DNA of 64,000 nucleotides from Posidonia oceanica. Lineage: Eukaryota; Streptophyta; Magnoliopsida; Alismatales; Posidoniaceae. The position numbers were made by a program, and so were the translations under genes. Positions 35,130 to 46,956 of this stretch are shown piece after piece (the first letter of the stretch is position 1; each line of letters opens with the position of its first letter). The notes beneath the pieces were generated by a model. It did not search any database. It saw nothing but the letters and a program-made list of their open reading frames with translations, and was not told where the DNA came from. The stretch lies in assembly GCA_037176725.1 (NCBI GenBank), contig JAZBRS010000075.1:77936001-78000000 (forward strand), in the 5' to 3' direction.

Positions 35130-35760
35130 ATGATGAGCCAGATCCAAGAAGTTGATTAGCCAGAAAGAGAGAGGTCAGACTCAGCAAGTAACTCGGGAGA
35201 GGAGCTTACAATCTACCACCCAATAACCGGAGAAACCTTAGATCCGGACTCAATCAAATACAGAGTCATGTACCAGTTCTTAAACGAAGAGACATCAGCC
35301 CAAACGAGGCCATGTCTAAACAACCTCCAGCAGCCACCCTTTCTCGGTGAAGGACAACGAAGGCCAGTTGCGGACCATACCCCTAAAGATCTATACCAGG
35401 GACTAAATGGCAACCCACCGCCGGACACAAACCACCCAGGTCAGGGCACAGCGCTCAACGGAGCTTATAACTCAAGGGCCAACCCCTTGATTCAGGAACA
35501 CAACTACATGCCACACGGCGAATAAAAGGAAGGAGTCTATCCAAGACATCCCCAACCACCTCTGGCAGGCAATCAGCCTCGGTCAGATAATCATTACCAA
35601 CAGACATCTCCCCCGCGATACGAGCATGTCGCACCTCAACATTTCTGCAACAGTTACCTCCATCAGCAGCAGAACCATCCGTCATTCAATTCACTTGTCC
35701 CGACCCAATCAGTCGGGATAACAAATTTGGATGAGATGAGAAAAATGCACGGAGGCATTG
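35130..35760 (+). pseudogene. F2-C gag N-terminal fragment
   Basis: Encodes IYHPITGETLDPDSIKYRVM and then LGEGQRRPVADHTPKDLYQG, which parallel FHPTTGEEIYPDSIQYQAVC and GEGLRRPVANYILEDLYQG of F2-B gag (54540-54770). Further on DEMRKMHGG parallels AEMRKMLSA. A TAA at 35523 breaks it. The capsid core and zinc finger are missing: the text jumps near 35760 to pol, so gag's second half and protease were deleted. Confidence 0.8.
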
Positions 35761-35789
35761 CCTCAGGAGCTAGCTACTGCTAACATGGT

Positions 35790-36348
35790 CTTCCTAGTAG
35801 AAGAATTTGATCGGTTTGGGAAGTTTGCAGGAATAGAGGTGTATGAGCTGGTTAGCTGCAGTGATGAGGAAGAGGATCAAGAGGCTGACTTAGACCTCCT
35901 TAAGCACCTCAAGGATAAATATAATGAGTAAACCAAGGCAGCTGAAGAGGAGACCGTGGAGGTCAACCTGGGAACCACCGAAGAGCCAAAACCAATACTC
36001 GTAAGTGCAAGCCTGAGCCCAAAAGAACAGGAGGAAATGGTCCAAATCTTGAAAGAATTTGTGGACGTACTGGCCTTCAAATACGAGAATATGCTTAGAC
36101 TGCAATCAGCCCTAATGGAACACCTGCTTCCACTAAACTCTGGAACCAAGCCTGTCAAGTAGAAGCTAAGGCGACTAAAGTCGGAACTCGCCCTCAAAGT
36201 CAAAGAAGAAATTGACAAGCTCTACAAAGTAAAATTCATCAGAGTGATTGTGTACCCCAGTTGGGTCTCAAATATAGTACTAGTGGCCAAAAAGGACGGG
36301 AAGGTTCGGGTTTGCATAGACTATCACAACCTCAACGCCGCCTGTCCC
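35790..36348 (+). pseudogene. F2-C pol: pre-RT region and RT N-terminus (Tat type)
   Basis: Readable as Tat-lineage pol: LSPKEQEEMVQILKEFVDVL, FKYENMLRLQSALMEHLLPL, a TAG where Gln is expected (36160), then KLRRLKSELALKVKEEIDKL, VYPSWVSNIVLVAKKDGKVR and VCIDYHNLN. It stops at the F3 insertion inside the motif that normally continues with the RT palm domain. The rest of RT and RNase H is absent on the other side (44668), so they were deleted. Confidence 0.88.
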
Positions 36349-37921
36349 TGTAGATATCCTATTTTTGCATTTCCCAGAGTTCATAGATGACAGGGACTTC
36401 TGAGGCACCAAAGATCACATGTCTAAGGCTTAACAATATATTTTCTAGATCTTCCTTGATTTCTTCAAGCATCACTTGATCCTACCTTGACTCAGGTTGT
36501 TAGCTGTGGTAGAGCCAACTCACTCAGACTCGTGACAAGTCCGAGTACCCTGAATATCCTTTATTTCTACTCAGATTCGTGGCAGATTTGAGTTAACAGA
36601 AATGCCTTCTTAATTTTATAGACTATCTGCAGTTTCCCGGCCTTCTATCTTGTTTCTCTGGCCAAAACTTGGAAAATAGGGTTGGAAATGACTTGAGCTT
36701 ATTAGTTGCCAGCTGAGGAGGCGACCATTATAGGCGCCATTTAAGGAAGCGACTAAGACGGACGTCCTTCCAACAGGCGAGTTACTTTGTAGCCAACTGA
36801 GGAGGTGACCTGGATAGGCGCCCCATCATTAGTCGACTATGGTAGACGTCATCCAAAGGGGCGACTAATAAGTCATAACCGCTCTATAGTTGCTTTACCA
36901 CGGTTAATTCCCACTAACCCCTCAACCTTTAGGCGCCATCTCAAAAGGCGACTAGACAGTTGCGGAACTGCCTCGGTCTTTCCCACGATCCTTAACCATT
37001 AGGCGCTACTACGTTCAGCGACTAACAATCGTGGTCTCCTTCGAACCTCTTTTCCACGGTTATTTCACACGATCACCCCAACTGTTAGGCGCCACCTCAA
37101 TCGGCGACTAACTATCGTGGCCCTTTTCCCGGGTCTTCCCACACTTTGACCAAGCGGTTGCTACGTTTAGGCACCGCTCCAACCGGCGACTCAAACTAAC
37201 TGCCATTTTTCTAGAATTTTCTAAACTCCAACCGTCCCTACACCCCTTGGAGTTTATAAATAGACCCCGTGGGTCAGTGTTTGAACCCCCGGTCATTCTT
37301 GGAGAGAGAGTCCCCCTCAGTCAGGTCAGAAAGAGATCTTCTGTAGGTTTCAGGGTTTTGAGCTCACACCTTCAAATAACTAGAGTTTCTAAGCCAGAAA
37401 CCCTAGTCTCCACCCTCAATCCAGAGAAACCCAAGATCCCAGAGATCACTACAACCCAACTACGATCCCAGAGATCTCGAGCCTAGCCGGAGCTCCGACC
37501 GTGCCTCTACTTCTACTCCACTGCAAACAGCACGAGGGTGAAGGGAGTATCTTCCAATCTTTTTATCTCATATTGCATTCCTTAGAATAGGACCCATAGC
37601 ATATGCATGCGGGGAATAACCCCTGGTTAGTATTAGATGTATTTGTTTCTAGTATTCTCTGTTCTTCTTTGTCAACATTTACTACACTTGAACTATTCTA
37701 CATCTTTTATTCTCATTTGTTTTGAAGGAAAGGAAATTACTTACATAACATGAAAGAGCCACTGGATGACATCCTGCCGTCGATCCAGTGATTCGAGTAC
37801 TCACAGCTTCATCATCTCCCCCCAAGGTGTCTTGTCTACCCAAAGGCGAGTAGCGATCACAAAAGTTGACAACGTATGTGGAGGCGCAGTAATCTTCTTA
37901 AACACCCCCCCAAAATCCACA
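36349..37921 (+). repeat. F3 5' LTR
   Basis: 1573 bp from TGTAGATATCC to AAAATCCACA, with TATAAAT at 37255-37261. Its first 260 bp recur at 44402-44667 with high identity. Its ends resemble those of F2 (TGTAGATA... ATCCACA), showing the families are sisters, but the interior differs. Confidence 0.88.
36731..37195 (+). promoter_or_regulatory. F3 array of TTAGGCGCC / GGCGACTAA palindromic modules upstream of the LTR TATA box
   Basis: Imperfect palindromes with TAGGCGCC on the left and GGCGACTAA (complement TTAGTCGCC) on the right, about 10-15 bp apart, occur at about 36731-36756, 36814-36872 (irregular), 36928-36955, 36999-37027, 37084-37118 and 37167-37195. Spacing in the last four is 70-85 bp. 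The array ends about 60 bp before TATAAAT. A further group (GGAGCGCC, AGGCGACTG, GGGGCGCCGC, AGGCGATAG) lies in the leader at 38177-38250. Confidence 0.8.
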
Positions 37922-39425
37922 TCCAAAGAAGTGACGATCACGGTGGGACTCGATTTCAGCCAACCTTCGTGTAATGTAAGCAAATTCCTTTCCTTCTTCT
38001 CTTTTATTTTGTAGATCTAAGTGTTGTTTTCAGTTTGGAAATCGTGCGAGTAGGTTTTTCACGATACCCCAAACTTTTTGTTTTTTTTTACTGTTTCTGA
38101 CGTTAGTAAATCCCCTGACTTCGACAGCTGGGACTATTTTACTAAGGTCAGGAAACTTTGGCACTGAGCCACTCGTCCAAGGAGCGCCTGTCTAAGTCAC
38201 ACCTCTAGGAGGCGACTGACAGGGGCGCCGCTGTAACAGGCGATAGATCCTGAGTCTGTTTATACTGCAGATTATTACTGTTTTTTCGTAATTTGTGCTG
38301 TATTTTTAGATCTGCAGTAGCATAAAAAAAATTAAAAACAATTCTTCCTGTCCACTGTGTTTTAGTTTTTTTAACTATTTCTAGATTTACTTTTGTCCAC
38401 CCTTAAGGTGGAAACTAATTCGTTTATATGTTAAAGTAAAAGTTCCTTAAGGAAATCTTCCTCTAGTTAGAACAATTAACCTGAGCGAACCCGGGCCAAT
38501 GCAAGTCGCTCTCCCATACTCAGTGTTAATTGTGATAGCTAGATCAAGATCTTGAGGTGTCCTAAGCAGTTATCTTTGACTCCTCCTTCTCCCTGAGTCA
38601 AAGATAACCCTTAGTAGATACTTGTACTTTAATATTTTATGTTTATTTACTGTTTTGTAGTTTGATTAAGTACCGAGCCTAAAGACAGAATCCTAGGTGG
38701 AGGATTCCTCTTTAGAGAGACAAGTCCCCCATCTAGGACCTCTTGGTGGACCTTAAGGAAGGTCAAGGAGGAGTACCTATAAGCCAACAAATCCCATTCA
38801 GTGTAAACACACAGGTTTAATAATTAATTAACTAACTAACCACCTAAACAGTAAAAACAGCGATCTGCCTGCAACTTGTATTCTTTTCTTTCCTAACTGT
38901 TGCGTGGTCTATTCAAGACAGACTCGGTTTGCTGACTGAACAAGGGGCATAGCTGCCTGTTCAGAGGGCACCTCGATCAGCCGCCCCGTAAAACGACGAC
39001 TTGTTTGGCCACCTGTCACACAAGCGATGACAGGGAAACACTCCGTTCAATGTGCCTTGTTTGCAGGGATTTGTTTATCTCCATTAACAGGTTGCAGAAA
39101 CATCAGAGCAGCAGCTACTTACTGATATTTTTCCTTTATTTAATTAAGTCTATATTAACTCTTGTATCGAGTCTGTAATTTCTTCTTTTTCAATCTCTTG
39201 TAATAGTTTGTCATAGTCTGAGAAAAAAAGAAAAAGGCAAAAGACAAAAGACAAAAGAAAAAGAAAAAGAGAAAAAAAAAAGAAGCAAACCTTGTAATGG
39301 AATTCGGTGACACATCGTCTACCTCTACCTCCATGGCGTAACAAAGTGAAGGCCCACATGGGTTCTTATTCAGAGCTTCAACTTCACAAACAGAGGAGCC
39401 AGCGACCCCTAATTTCTCGCAAGCG
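37922..39425 (+). other. F3 leader
   Basis: 1.5 kb between LTR and gag. Contains a candidate primer site region just after the LTR (GATCACGGTGGGACTCG, 37935-37951; the matching part in F2-B is GATCATGGTGGAACGG), which I could not assign to a tRNA, and a second group of GGCGCC/GGCGAC motifs at 38177-38250. No gene. A possible earlier gag start ATG is at 39358, ending after 29 codons. Confidence 0.55.
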
Positions 39426-41215
39426 ATGGGCCAATCATTTGAAGAAGAAAGAGAAATAAGCCACTCCCGACCTCGGAGTATCCCATTTGAGCATACAATT
39501 CCCAGGGTGACCTCCCAAGTAGTGCCTACAACGACCGCTTCCTATCTATCTGAGGAAGCGGCTAATGAGATCTATCGACTTTTGGCACACCACCACCCCT
39601 CATTTAGGAGCCCGCAAATTCCATTCGCCCACCAACCTTCTTTCCTAAACCTTCACCAAAAACCATTAACCACGCCCACTCACGTCTACGCATACAACAT
39701 GCCACCAAGCCCCACTATGAAGTTCCCTACTCAAAATTCATTCACACAATATCACGCAACACCAACCTACCTTACATCCATCCAACTCCGCCATATACAA
39801 CCCAATACATACCACAACCTCCCGCTAATACACAATACTACCCTACTCCACTTCCATCATCGTTCTTCCATTCACAACAAACTTCCGCTAACGCACAATC
39901 ATACTACACTCCACATCAAACCCAACCCTTCTCTCCACCATACAACCCTCTATCACCACCGTTCCACCAAAACCATGGGCACCTAAACCAGGGACAACGA
40001 GCCATGCCGGGACAGGACATCAAGAGAATGATCTCTGAGGCACTAACAGAGGCGGGAATTACGCATAAAGCACCAATAGGGTTTGACACGACAAAATTTC
40101 CTCATTTTGTTCTTCCACCTAAGTTTAAAATGCCAAAAATGAGGAAGTACAGTGGAACAGAGGATCCAAGGGGCCACCTAGCCACATTTGCCATGAATGC
40201 TCTGCCCTATTAATACGACAATGGGCTTATAATCTATCTCTTCTTCAAAAGCTTGGAAGGAGAAGCACTGGGATGGTTCAACACGCTCACAGTATATGAT
40301 CTCAGTGAATTCAGGATGGTCCAGGAGAAATTTCTGCCCCAATATGTCCATCGCATCCAGCACGAGCCTATAATGAGCGACCTCTTCGCTGAAAAGATAA
40401 AACCTGATGAGAAGTTTGCTACTTTTGCAAGTAGATGGAGGGACATAGCTGCAAGATCTAAATGTCATATTCCTGAAAGCCAAGCAGTCGAGATAATCGC
40501 CCGAAATGCTACAGGAGCACTCAGAACAGGGCTACTAATGAGTGACCTCCGAACATACCCTCAGCGACACGAACGCGCTGTAAGGATCCTTCGTTACAAA
40601 GAGGATCTACCATTCTTATAGCTCGAGGGAAGGGGCAAAAAGAAGGGCACTGGCTATACACTTGAAGGGATCACTGGTAACATGGCACAGGTCTTAATCC
40701 AGCAGAAGCAGAAGGGCCAATACCAGTCTGAGCAATCACTCCTGGCTAAAGGGCAACTGACCTAGTATCAGTTAGAGCAATACCTAAGCCAATCAGCGCA
40801 GTACCAAGGGCAGTTAGTGTAGTCAATGCAGCACCAACAACAACAGCCACCTGATTATCCAGTACATGCCCAGCAAAGATACCAGGGGCAACCACAGAGG
40901 CAGAGGAACTATCACAGCGTCCCTCCTCCACGAACCTATAAAGGCCTTTAGAGGCAAAACTATCCTCTGCTTCCTGAATCAATCCACGATACATTCAGGA
41001 TGTTAGTTGAGAGTGGAGATCTGCAGCTCCCAGAGCCCAGTCCAAGTTATCCTAACGCTGATATGTCCAAGTATTGCCCTTACCACCAGAACAACGGGCA
41101 CACCCTTGAAGAATGCTTCACCGTCAAAGATAAAGTTCATAATCTCAATGACAAGGGTGATATCATGTGGCCTGAGCTCAAAGCAAGACTAAAGACGGCT
41201 CAACAAGGACAATAA
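39426..41215 (+). pseudogene. F3 gag
   Basis: The N-terminal stretch 39426-39986 is His/Pro/Ser/Thr-rich. From 40004 the Tat Gag core is legible: PPKFKMPKMRKYSGTEDPRG, LEGEALGWFNTLTVYDLSEF, VQEKFLPQYVHRIQHEPIMS and EKFATFASRWRDIAARS. The zinc finger at 41075-41116 reads CPYHQNNGHTLEEC (C-x2-H-x4-H-x4-C, intact), followed by FTVKDKVHNLND. Stops at 40211 (TAA), 40619, 40762, 40821, 40949 (mostly TAG at Gln positions) break it. Apart from these point stops the frame is nearly continuous, so the copy is not very old. Confidence 0.88.
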
Positions 41216-41397
41216 CAGATACGTCAAGAGCCCTTTTCAACTATCGAGTGGCTCAAGCGGATGCAGAGATCATCTTATCCGCTGCTCGATCTGAGCTTGC
41301 AAACATCTAGTGCATAAGAGCAAATTCAGAACAAAGCCCATCAAGCAAAGAGGACCTTAATCCTAAGGCACCCTCAACACATAATCTGAATCCTCAT

Positions 41398-41976
41398 GTG
41401 CCCCAGAATTTAATGGAAGGTGACTGGTCGCCCATTTATGATGAATACGCTGACATAGATTGGCTCGACGAGCAGACGGTGGATTCTCAAGTGTTCCAAG
41501 ACTTAAGAGAAGAAGACCAATTGCCCATCTACGATGAGTATGCAGATTCAGACTGGTATAAAGCAGAAGCTGCACTTGGTTCACTCTGCCAAGCTCTCCA
41601 AGCAGCACAAGCAAGAGTTAATCCTCCTCCCAAGCCGCCCGACCCTACAAATAGACACACTAAGGACAGTCATGAGCACTATGATCGGGGAGAGGTTACT
41701 ACAGAGCACATCGGCAGCCACACTTCAAGAGGAGGAGGACATCTGATAGCCTCACTCCGAGACAAAGCCACCAGGGGCACACCGCTTGGAATGGGTCAAG
41801 ACGAGTCCAATTCTGACCCTCTGAAAGCAAGGACAGGGCGCAAACCAAAAGAACGACAAGAACATACGCCACATGCACCTGACTACTACACGCCAGGGGC
41901 AGACTTCCGCAGTTGCCCCTCAGGTAAGCCCCCTCATCTGGGAAGGGAGGTGCAAAGTTCCACTGAACCCGACTAA
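41398..41976 (+). CDS. F3 open frame downstream of gag, acidic, with an internal repeat
   Basis: 193 codons, open, after a short non-coding gap behind gag. It contains a duplicated motif, SPIYDEYADIDW and LPIYDEYADSDW, 44 codons apart, then a stretch rich in Pro, His, Arg and Asp. No catalytic or zinc motif. In position it matches the Glu/Pro repeat region at the end of F2-B gag, so it is probably the C-terminal tail of a long Gag rather than a separate protein. Function unknown. Confidence 0.5.
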   Translation: MPQNLMEGDWSPIYDEYADIDWLDEQTVDSQVFQDLREEDQLPIYDEYADSDWYKAEAALGSLCQALQAAQARVNPPPKPPDPTNRHTKDSHEHYDRGEVTTEHIGSHTSRGGGHLIASLRDKATRGTPLGMGQDESNSDPLKARTGRKPKERQEHTPHAPDYYTPGADFRSCPSGKPPHLGREVQSSTEPD

Positions 41977-42474
41977 AGGCAGTGGTTAATTCAATTAAAA
42001 CATGTAAATAAGACACTTTCTTTCAGTACTCTGTTTTTATTTGTCACTAATGCTAAATTAGATTATAAGTGATAAAAAAATAAAAATGACTGATGAGTGT
42101 GGACTATACCTAACAACTTAGAGCACAAAGCAAAACTACCAAAATATTATCTAAGGTTTCCTAAGTCGAGATCGTGACACCCAGGGAAGGTCCAACCACT
42201 GGTTGTAACAACCTAAAGCCATCTTTAGATCTGTGGGAGTTACATACAATACACCCTTAATTAGCATGCCAAAATCTAGAAAGAACCGAGGACCAAGTTC
42301 TAGCCAAAGGAAGAAAGTTGCATCCTAAATAGAAAATGAACTGAACAACTAAGGTAACCTCAACCTTGTCCTGTCTGCACATACACTTGCACGGAAAGGT
42401 AAGAGAAAGGCGAGTTCGGAGCAAAGGCTAATGGTGCGAACCGCTTCCCAAATAACTTAGAAAGTGTCTAAAAA

Positions 42475-42640
42475 AGATGGCAGCAAAAATTGCCCAAACA
42501 GAGAGGAAAGAAGGCAGCAAAGAAGCTGTCCAAGTGAGGAACAAATGAAAAGAGACAGTAAAAGAAACTGTCTAACTGAAAGAGGTCAGCAAAGAGCTGT
42601 CCAAAGAGCGGAAAAGAAACATGGCAAAAGCTGTCTATCA
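42475..42640. repeat. Array of GNCAG(C/T)...(G/A)CTGTC hairpin motifs (F3)
   Basis: GGCAGCAAAGAAGCTGTCC-type units at about 42478, 42511, 42588 and 42613 plus a variant at 42554-42572 that forms an exact 6-bp stem (GACAGT / ACTGTC, loop AAAAGAA). The same motif occurs twice each in F2-C (about 46262 and 46318) and F2-B (about 57534 and 57586). Confidence 0.7.
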
Positions 42641-42954
42641 ACCTAAAGCATAAATCCTAGAGAGACGCGTTAAGGAACTAAGGAAAGGCAAGTGGAATTT
42701 AAGACCAAAGCCAAAGTCGAGAGCTTACTGCACTTCAAGCCTCCTCCACCTATCTCACTCACAGAAAAGGGGTAGGGAATCCTAGAAGTTCAAGAACTGA
42801 GTAAGTGAAGGAGACAACAATCAAACCAAGGCTAGTATGAAGTTCGGAGTTCTCAACAGACTAGGCATGTTAGAAGGGAAAGCTCTCTCACCCTAGATAA
42901 TACCAAGCAATGCTGCAAAAGCTGTGAGTAGACGGTTGTGACTGCACTCTTCAA

Positions 42955-43095
42955 TCCAAAAACTACCAAAAAATCAGAAAATCTCAAAATGCAAAAAAAA
43001 AAAAAAAAACAGAAAAACCCGAAATACCAAAAAAACAGAAAATCAGAAAATACCAAAAAAAAAAAAATCATAAATCACAAAATTTTAAAAAATTA
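42955..43095. repeat. A-rich tandem repeat (F3)
   Basis: Repeats of AAAATCAGAAAAT and TACCAAAAAA with long A runs. Same position relative to the tail as the A-rich arrays at 46640-46860 and 57910-58040. Confidence 0.75.
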
Positions 43096-44387
43096 GAAAA
43101 TCCAAGAAGACCGACCAAAAAAGAGGTACCATCCATCCTACATACAAGTAAAAACTTAGTAAGTAGCAAAACTGGAATTAGTTTGGCTGATAATGCAACA
43201 ATCATTCATCTCGGATTTGGAGATAGCGTCCTACTCAAGCGTGCCTCACGGCTTGGGTGCGTTTTCTCAACAAAAACATTGCTTCTGCAATAATCTTTAG
43301 AGTATCCATGAATGACTCACGATCGGCGTCTACTGGGCTCCGATTTTCCATCTCTCCGCTGAGGCCAAGACTAATTCCCTCCACCTAGTTCCCAAGTATG
43401 TTGATCAAGAGATTACTTTGCCCCCTATACAAGTATAACTTAGTCAAATCGCCCTAGGAACTGGAAAAGGTTCACCTGTGATTACTAACATCTTTTGTTA
43501 AGTGTACAGGTACAAAGATTACAACATAAAGAATGAGCTCACGCCTAAGGGGCTCATATAGTGTGCAAAGGCACACCACATTAACTAAAAGGCAAACCCC
43601 GGTTTGGCAAAGGAAGGGTTCACTCCCTCACCCGGTTTTTTAATCATAGAGCTCCTTTATTTGCCAAATCGAGCTGTGGGACGACAGTTCTTTCCCGAGA
43701 GTACTGGTCACACTCGAGGACGGAAAACACTTGACTACAACGAATTGCATTCATCTATTTTGCATATGTCTATATGGTTTGGGAACAACCGTACCCTGCC
43801 GGCCTAACCTAGCATATGGACCATTCATTGCATCGTATGTTGCATTTGCATTTTTTGCTTGAATCGTGCATCCATGCATTTTCTCATATCATTGGAAGTG
43901 CAGCACGGACGGAGCATTGTTCTTAAGAGTGTTAGAAAACTTAGGACATGTGATTCTCCTAAAGCCAACCTAGTTCCTACCAATCCTTCTATCAATTCCA
44001 ATCCGAGTAAAATCTCAAACATGACGCCACAAGAGTACTCCTTTTCGATCGTGTAAGGGTTACGCCTCACGGTTTTCTCCCTAACTTCTGCCCCGTTGAA
44101 GTACATCTCTACATGGTTGACAGGTCTCGACATCGGCTGCGACACATACTTCCGAAACCGACTTGACCCCTCTATGCCTGAGTCTTCAATATGACGGCAA
44201 TTAATCGAATCACCCGGTCGTTCGGCAATCTCCCGACACCGAGTCCGTTCACCCCTTCTTCTTTTTTTATTATTATCTTCCTTCATTCCTTGTGGCGGAT
44301 TGTTTGAGGTGGAGCTCCCCTTTTCAAGAAATGCTCAATGGGACATTTGTTCTTACCTTGGACTCAATCTTGTTGCAAGATCAACTC

Positions 44388-44667
44388 CAAGGAGGGGCAT
44401 ATATAGATATCCCATTTTTGCATTTCCCAAAGTTCATAGAGGACAGGGACTTCTGAGGCACCAAAGATCACATGTCTAAGGCTTAACAACACATTTTCTA
44501 GATCTTCCTTCATTTCTTTAAGCATCACTTGATCCTACCTTCACTCAGGTTATTAGCTGTGGCAGAGCCAACTCACTCAGACTCGTGACAAGTCCGAGTA
44601 CCCTGAATATTCTTTATTTCTACTCAGATTCGTGGCAGGAGTTAATAGAGATGCCTTCTTGATTTCA
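44388..44667 (+). repeat. F3 polypurine tract and truncated 3' LTR
   Basis: Purine tract CCAAGGAGGGGC is followed by TATAGATATCCC (LTR start, TG changed to TA) and 266 bp matching 36349-36614. The match ends around ATGCCTTCTTGATTT, after which F2-C pol sequence starts. Confidence 0.88.
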
Positions 44668-45872
44668 AGGCGGGATCTTCCCCGACTACGCAACTTCACA
44701 AGATAAGAAGGCAGTTCGGAGGATGGCTACAAGATACTTCATGAGAACCGGGGTCCTTTTCAAAATGTCCTTCAGCGGAATAGAGCTGCACTGTGTCACT
44801 TTTGAGGAGGTTGAAGTTATCATCGGAGAAATGCATAAAGGCATATGTGGAGGACACATCAGTTCTCAATTCATGGCAAAAATGATATTACGCAGAGAGT
44901 ACTATTGGCCCACAATGGAGGCAGAATGCGCAAAAAAAGTCAAAAGGTGCAAGTAGTGGCAAATTCATGCAGATAGAATACATGCACCAGTATCAGAGTT
45001 GAATCCAACTCAAGCAGTGTGGCCCTTCTCTATATGGGCATTTCATGTCATGCGACCATTCGACACTGAAAAGCAGAATAGGTCATCCTCACAGCCACCG
45101 AGTACTTCATCAAATGGGCTGAAGCGGAAGCGTTCACTGAAATCAAAGCTTCAAATCTTTGCAAGTTCGTGCGGAAGAATATCCTCTCAAGGTTCGGGAT
45201 CCCAAAGAAATTGGTATTAAACAATGGCGCAATCTTCGTATCCCAAGACTTCAAAAAGCTTTGTAAGAAGTTTAAGATCGATTTGCATCATTCATCGCCA
45301 TATTACCCCCAAGGTAATAGCAAACCGAAGCTACTAATAAAATGTTAATCCGAATCCTTAAGAAAACGGTAGGAGGCAAGGGACATGACTGGATAGATAA
45401 GCTAATTGATACCTTGTGGGCCTATCGAACCTCCATAAGAATGCCTACGGGTCAAACCCCGTTTGCGCTTACTTATGGTATGGAGACGGTAGTCCCATTT
45501 GAAGACATGGTCCCCTCATACAAGATACAACTCGATAATGAGATAACTGCCGAGAATAAGAGCCAATTATTAAGTCTACAGTTGGATTTGTTAGATGAGA
45601 AGCGGTTGCAAGCAGCTGAGCATGCACGCCTCTACCAAGAACGACTTGCAAGAGCATATAAGAAGAAAGTAATTGAACGTAAATTCAATATTAGTGAATT
45701 GGTTCTTAAAGAAATCCTTCCTCGCAAGCATGGGAAACTGAGACCAAATTGGAAAGGACCATACTTGGTGGTTGAGGCATATCCGGGCAATGCCTATTGT
45801 TTGGCCAGAGAGGATGGCAATAGGCTTGAATATCCCTGGAATGCACTGCATCTCAAAAGGTACTACCCTTAA
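44668..45872 (+). pseudogene. F2-C integrase (Tat type)
   Basis: Would insert the DNA copy into the genome. The N-terminal HHCC zinc domain is legible (MHKGICGGHISSQFMAKMIL and REYYWPTMEAECAKKVKRCK) but the second Cys is Trp and a TAG precedes it. The core follows with a frameshift near 45075 (after WPFSIWAFHVM) and another near 45320. From 45342 to 45872 the C-terminal part is open: MPTGQTPFALTYGMETVVPF, LVLKEILPRKHGKLRPNWKG and PYLVVEAYPGNAYCLARE, ending in LHLKRYYP. A piece of the same C-terminus survives in F2-B at 56985-57150. Confidence 0.9.
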
Positions 45873-46956
45873 TATGCATACTGAGCCATTAGACTATCCG
45901 TGCTTAAGGGCCCTCTGCTGTTGAAGCCTAGGAATCTTGCCTTAGCCTCACCCCACAAATACCTTGTGGGAGAAGGAAAGGAAATGGTCTCACACTGAGA
46001 TAGAGGCAAATCATAAGGAGCCCACTCCCAGTTCAAGAATAAAAAGTCTACACACATCCCTCGAGTCAGGCGCGTTACCCTAGTACAAATTAGGTAGGCA
46101 TTTAAGGTCAAAACCTAGAAACGCAGAAAAAAGGGAAGTGTATCAAATGAAAGAGTGTCTCGGTTCGTCAAAGAACGAGTATTTATTTACCAAGCACTTA
46201 GAAGGGGTAAGACTACTTGGCAAAGTATCCAGAAAAGAAAGCAAAAAAGGGGTCAGAAAAGAAGGCAGCAAAGAAGCTGTCCATGTGTAAGGAAAAGGAA
46301 AAATAGTGGAAAAGACGGCAGCAAAGAAGCTGTTCAAGAGTCAAAACTGAAAAGCTGAGGAATACTAAGCGCAGTAGGAATCAACCTTGAACTAGGAGGA
46401 GTTTAGACTTCAAATTTTCAGCCAACATCTTAGGATAGGGCATAGACTTTCCTTCTACCCACATCCTGCACTGTACATTAAGAGGCAAGGGGCAGAGGCC
46501 TAGGTCTAGGGGCAGTTAGGTGGCAAAGTAAGCCTGAGGTATTTTCTAACTCTAGGATGCACAAGGGACCAAACTATCAAGGTTTTCCAACCATGAGGTC
46601 CCCAGTTTCTCAACTTCCCGGAAGATTTTTCGTCTCCCACAAAAATCAAAAATAAAAAAAAAATGATAAAATCAAAAATTCAAAAAATAATAAAATTAAA
46701 AATCCAAAAAAATGATAAAATCAAAAATCAAAAAAATGATAAAGTCAAAAATCAAAAAAAAGATAAAATAAAAAATCCAAAAAAATGATAAAGTCAAAAA
46801 TTCAAAAAAATGATAAAGTCAAAATTCCAAAAAAATGATAAAATCAAAAATCTAAAAATAGTGAGTAGGGTAAAATCTAACCAACCAACATCATCTCATG
46901 AAACTGATAACAAGTAAAGGCCAGTGATGCGAAATGTAGGACATTTTACGACTCCA
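45873..46956. other. F2-C post-pol region with hairpin motifs and A-rich tandem array
   Basis: Two GGCAGCAAAGAAGCTGT(C/T)CA motifs (about 46262 and 46318) and, at 46640-46860, about nine units of roughly 24 bp based on AAAAATGATAAAATCAAAAA. The same order occurs in F2-B (57530-58040). No sense gene. Confidence 0.75.

Larger units (their letters stand above)
41977..44387 (+). other. F3 3' non-coding region
   Basis: Contains a series of short hairpin motifs (42475-42640), an A-rich repeat (42955-43095), and further DNA with no convincing gene. A 153-codon minus-strand frame (43825-44286) is the longest, has no recognised domain, and is not called. Unlike F2-C, no PMD or coiled-coil antisense gene was found. 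Confidence 0.55.
36349..44667 (+). mobile_element. F3: gag-only Tat-like LTR element, 3' LTR truncated
   Basis: 5' LTR 36349-37921, leader with motif copies, gag 39426-41215, a further open frame 41398-41976, non-coding tail, purine tract CCAAGGAGGGGC (44388-44399) and the first 266 bp of a 3' LTR (44402-44667). No protease, RT or integrase is present between LTRs, so the element is non-autonomous. The 3' LTR breaks off in the middle and joins F2-C integrase, indicating a deletion after insertion. A matching target duplication is therefore not visible. Confidence 0.85.

Noticed and set aside
43825..44286. 153-codon minus-strand frame in the F3 tail
   Set aside because: No domain, no TATA or module group placed as for the F2 antisense genes, and no homologue in F2 tails; kept only as part of the non-coding tail.
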